Below, one piece after another: positions 4,426 through 5,840 of a DNA stretch of 5,840 nt. How positions within the stretch are numbered: position 1 is the first letter of the stretch; every line of letters begins with the position of its first letter. Origin of the DNA: JAVBOP01 sp031550405. Its GTDB lineage: Bacteria; Bacteroidota; Ignavibacteria; Kapaibacteriales; UBA2268. The notes beneath the pieces were generated by a model, which made no database searches, had not been told where the DNA came from, and saw only the letters and a program-made list of their open reading frames with translations. The translations under genes and the position numbers were made by a program. The stretch spans positions 1 to 5,840 of the forward strand of contig JAVBOP010000023.1 in NCBI GenBank assembly GCA_031550405.1, read 5' to 3'.

Positions 4426-4660
4426 TTACAGTTGCAGATGCTTTTCACTACATATTTTTATTAAAAATACATTTAAACATTCTATTTTTTCGAATAATTT
4501 GTTAGAAAAACCTCCCTTGAATTTCCACCAAATTTTTTCAGCAGGATTCAATTCACTATTATTGGGAGCTTACAAAGATTTGGCTTTGTAAAAAGCTGGC
4601 TTAATAGACAAAATTATTAATTTAAATTCATTGTTATGTGCAAAAAGCCAGATTTCGCGA
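4426..4660 (-). pseudogene. C-terminal remnant of an IS630-like DDE transposase
   Basis: On the minus strand, one frame reads REIWLFAHNN from about 4659 through KPAFYKAKSL to a TAA at 4572-4570, then APNNSELNPAEKIWWKFKGG and on to a stop at 4428-4426. SELNPAEKIWWKFK is the hallmark catalytic-glutamate segment of IS630/Tc1-type DDE transposases (family form: LPPYSPELNPxExxW). Two lesions are visible: the in-frame TAA, and loss of the usual hydrophobic LIFLPPY stretch between APNN and SELNP, implying an internal deletion of about ten codons. The catalytic aspartates and the N-terminal helix-turn-helix are absent. The remaining 42 codons after the glutamate stay open, so decay is not very old. 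Such elements insert at TA dinucleotides, but no boundary can be placed. Confidence 0.72.
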
Positions 4661-4809
4661 TATTTTATTAAATATGTTTTAAATTATATTCAACTCTCTG
4701 CAACAAGTATAAATTTATTTTAAAATTCCATAAAACCATGCAATACAGCTATTTAATATGGATAATTTATTCAAGAGAATTGAGGTAATAATCAGGCTAT
4801 GTCTTGTTA

Positions 4810-4974
4810 TCAATCCATTTTGGTAATCATTGTTCCTAAATTATAGCAATTTTGCAATCGAATTGCAATAAGTGTTTGTTTAAAAACAAATCTAACGTAA
4901 TCTCTAACATTATTCAATAGTTTCGAGAATATTTTGACTCTCATATTAAGTCTTGCCATAACAACTATTAACAT
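4810..4974 (-). CDS. Doubtful small ORF, 54 residues
   Basis: From the ATG at 4974-4972 to the TGA at 4812-4810 the frame is open; an internal ATG at 4959 would give 49 residues beginning MARLNMRVKIFSKLLNN. The product would be basic and partly amphipathic. I do not recognise a family, see no promoter consensus or ribosome-binding site, and the surroundings are decayed. It lies upstream of the transposase remnant on the same strand and may be a further fragment, or chance. Confidence 0.18.
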   Translation of the reverse strand: MLIVVMARLNMRVKIFSKLLNNVRDYVRFVFKQTLIAIRLQNCYNLGTMITKMD

Positions 4975-5020
4975 CACTGTAAACATGTTTAATATTTAAA
5001 GTTATGGCTTTTACTTTCTC

Positions 5021-5209
5021 ATGAATCGTTCTGTCGCATTTCAAACCTTCATTTCCGAAACAAAAAATTCAGAAAATTTTTCACCCGATGCGACAAAACT
5101 TGATGTAATGTTTTTAGCATTTGTTGCATTTGCGTTAATTGTATGTTATTTAAGCAGAGTAAACAGGTATGGAACAGATTGCACTGTTTTTACACTAAAT
5201 AAAAAATGA
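5021..5209 (+). CDS. Hypothetical small protein with one membrane segment
   Basis: This ORF encodes 62 residues beginning MNRSVAFQTFISETKN. Residues 29-44 (VMFLAFVAFALIVCYL) form one hydrophobic segment after the polar stretch FSPDATKLD, followed by a short basic and polar tail. Base composition is less AT-rich than the flanks, which supports former or present coding. There is no consensus promoter and no Shine-Dalgarno sequence before the ATG. An 8-bp inverted repeat, TGTCGCAT (5032-5039) and ATGCGACA (5088-5095), lies inside. I do not recognise the family; it could instead be part of a dispersed repeat whose open frame is incidental. Confidence 0.3.
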   Translation: MNRSVAFQTFISETKNSENFSPDATKLDVMFLAFVAFALIVCYLSRVNRYGTDCTVFTLNKK

Positions 5210-5244
5210 AAAAAAATTTAGCATGAGCTCATTATATACACCGC

Positions 5245-5840
5245 CTATATTGCACTTGATTCCTGTTGGAATTGAAGATCGTATAGCTTTTTGTAGTAGC
5301 CATTTTTTTCGATTAATTCCTTGTGTGTGCCCTGTTCCACAACAATTCCTTTGTCAAAAACAACGATTTCATCGCAATTGATGACAGTCGAAAGGCGGTG
5401 GGCAACGATAAATGCCGTTTTATTTGCAAGCGAATTATTTATCGCATTTTGCACGATACGCTCCGATTCCGCATCAAGAGCAGAGGTTGCTTCATCGAAA
5501 ACAAGAATGGCAGGGTTGCGCAAAAGCGAACGGGCAATCGCAATGCGCTGTCTTTCGCCGCCACTTATATTTACGCCTCTATCGCCGAGCATTGTGTCAA
5601 ATTTGTTCGGCATTTTTTGGATAAAATCATAACAATTGGCAATTTTAGCAGCGTTTTCCAACTCTTCCTGCGTGAAATTTTCATAGCCGCATGCGATATT
5701 ATTTCTAATTGTATCGTTAAATAAAATATTTTCCTGAGAAACTATGCCAAACAGGGAGCGATAGGATTTTATTGTCAATTCTCTTATATTAATTCCATCG
5801 ATGTAAATGCCTCCATTTACAGGATCATAGAAGCGAATAA
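5245..5840 (-). CDS. ABC exporter, C-terminal nucleotide-binding domain (MsbA-like), truncated by the window end
   Basis: The minus-strand frame enters at the right edge and gives 197 residues to the TAG at 5247-5245. It starts IRFYDPVNGGIYIDGINI, just downstream of where Walker A would be. Visible motifs are the Q-loop FGIVSQE, signature ISGGERQRIAIARSL (around 5540-5572), Walker B AILVFDEATSALD (about 5475-5513) and switch histidine in FIVAHRLSTV (about 5395-5412). The isoleucine in ISGGE replaces the usual leucine. IRELTIKSYRSLFG and GDRGVNISGGERQRIAIAR are typical of exporters in which a six-helix membrane domain precedes the ATPase, such as MsbA lipid A flippases or multidrug and peptide exporters. 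The membrane domain is outside the window, so substrate is open. The gene converges on the 5021-5209 ORF. Confidence 0.93.
   Translation of the reverse strand, partial: IRFYDPVNGGIYIDGINIRELTIKSYRSLFGIVSQENILFNDTIRNNIACGYENFTQEELENAAKIANCYDFIQKMPNKFDTMLGDRGVNISGGERQRIAIARSLLRNPAILVFDEATSALDAESERIVQNAINNSLANKTAFIVAHRLSTVINCDEIVVFDKGIVVEQGTHKELIEKNGYYKKLYDLQFQQESSAI

Larger units (their letters stand above)
4341..5244. other. Long intergenic stretch with mobile-element debris
   Basis: The stretch is very AT-rich and stop-rich. It holds the broken IS630-like transposase end (4426-4660, minus strand), a small minus-strand ORF of doubtful status (4810-4974), an 8-over-8 palindrome TTTGTTTAAAAACAAA (4875-4890), and a small plus-strand ORF (5021-5209). 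No intact terminal inverted repeats of an insertion sequence are recognisable, and nothing is seen in 4341-4425 or 4661-4809. It also separates the tRNA unit from the convergent exporter gene, with no clear terminator for the latter. Confidence 0.6.

Noticed and set aside
5223..5232. Palindrome ATGAGCTCAT followed on the minus strand by a T-run, as terminator of the exporter gene
   Set aside because: The palindrome has no loop and could only form a four-pair stem, too weak to call a terminator.
5321..5724. Three plus-strand ORFs of 70 to 133 residues
   Set aside because: They are antisense to the conserved ABC exporter ATPase domain and carry no recognisable domain.
5776..5778. Internal start codon for a 177-residue exporter fragment
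   Set aside because: The codon is TTG within an open frame that continues upstream with conserved ATPase residues (RFYDPVNGG) to the window edge, so it encodes an internal leucine.
1..5840. CRISPR array, riboswitch, prophage or large novel defence system
   Set aside because: No regularly spaced repeats, no recognisable riboswitch core and no phage or defence genes are present; all intact genes belong to known families.

Overview
The window is AT-rich (roughly one third G+C by eye) and most likely comes from an anaerobic or microaerophilic member of the Bacteroidota. The main reason is promoter architecture. Two intergenic regions carry the Bacteroidota primary-sigma-factor pattern TTTG-N19-TAnnTTTG with exactly the same spacing (2722-2752 and 4163-4193), and a third -7 element of this kind precedes the leftmost gene. 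Shine-Dalgarno sequences are mostly weak, which fits the same phylum. The partial hybrid-cluster protein gene points to life with little oxygen. The species cannot be named from this sequence.

Layout. Positions 1-98 (minus strand) hold the first 32 codons of a hybrid cluster protein (hcp). It is preceded by a promoter and a near-perfect 24-bp palindrome placed where a Crp/Fnr-type activator such as HcpR would bind. Positions 200-1083 contain no intact gene: there is a degenerate long inverted repeat (292-438), scraps of apparently decayed coding sequence (411-734), and an upstream region with a short dyad. Positions 1084-2629 hold a two-gene operon with an 11-bp overlap: a metal-type ABC ATPase (ZnuC/MntB-like) and its membrane permease (ZnuB/MntA-like), with no substrate-binding protein. 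A strong Fur-type box (2645-2663) and a textbook Bacteroidota promoter precede a small membrane protein of the DUF6580 type (2814-3329), which is closed by a clear terminator. A small heat-shock protein with an unusual cysteine-rich loop follows (3628-4071), with its own terminator. tRNA-Arg(UCU) sits at 4222-4298 as a self-contained unit with its own promoter and terminator.

Positions 4341-5244 are mostly decayed sequence. They hold the 3' part of an IS630-like transposase on the minus strand, broken by a stop codon and an apparent internal deletion, and two small ORFs of doubtful status. The right edge (5245-5840, minus strand) carries the C-terminal ATPase half of an MsbA-like ABC exporter, cut by the window end.

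Functional reading. The left half groups genes that plausibly respond to metal status and nitrosative stress: hcp, a Zn/Mn-type importer and a Fur-box-associated membrane protein. The Hsp20 is a stress chaperone whose cysteines could link it to redox or metal stress; that link is inference. The genes are separate transcription units, and the sequence shows no defence system, CRISPR array or other large novel system. The most unusual items are the cysteine-rich Hsp20 with its in-frame 12-bp tandem duplication, the well-positioned hcp operator and the Fur box.
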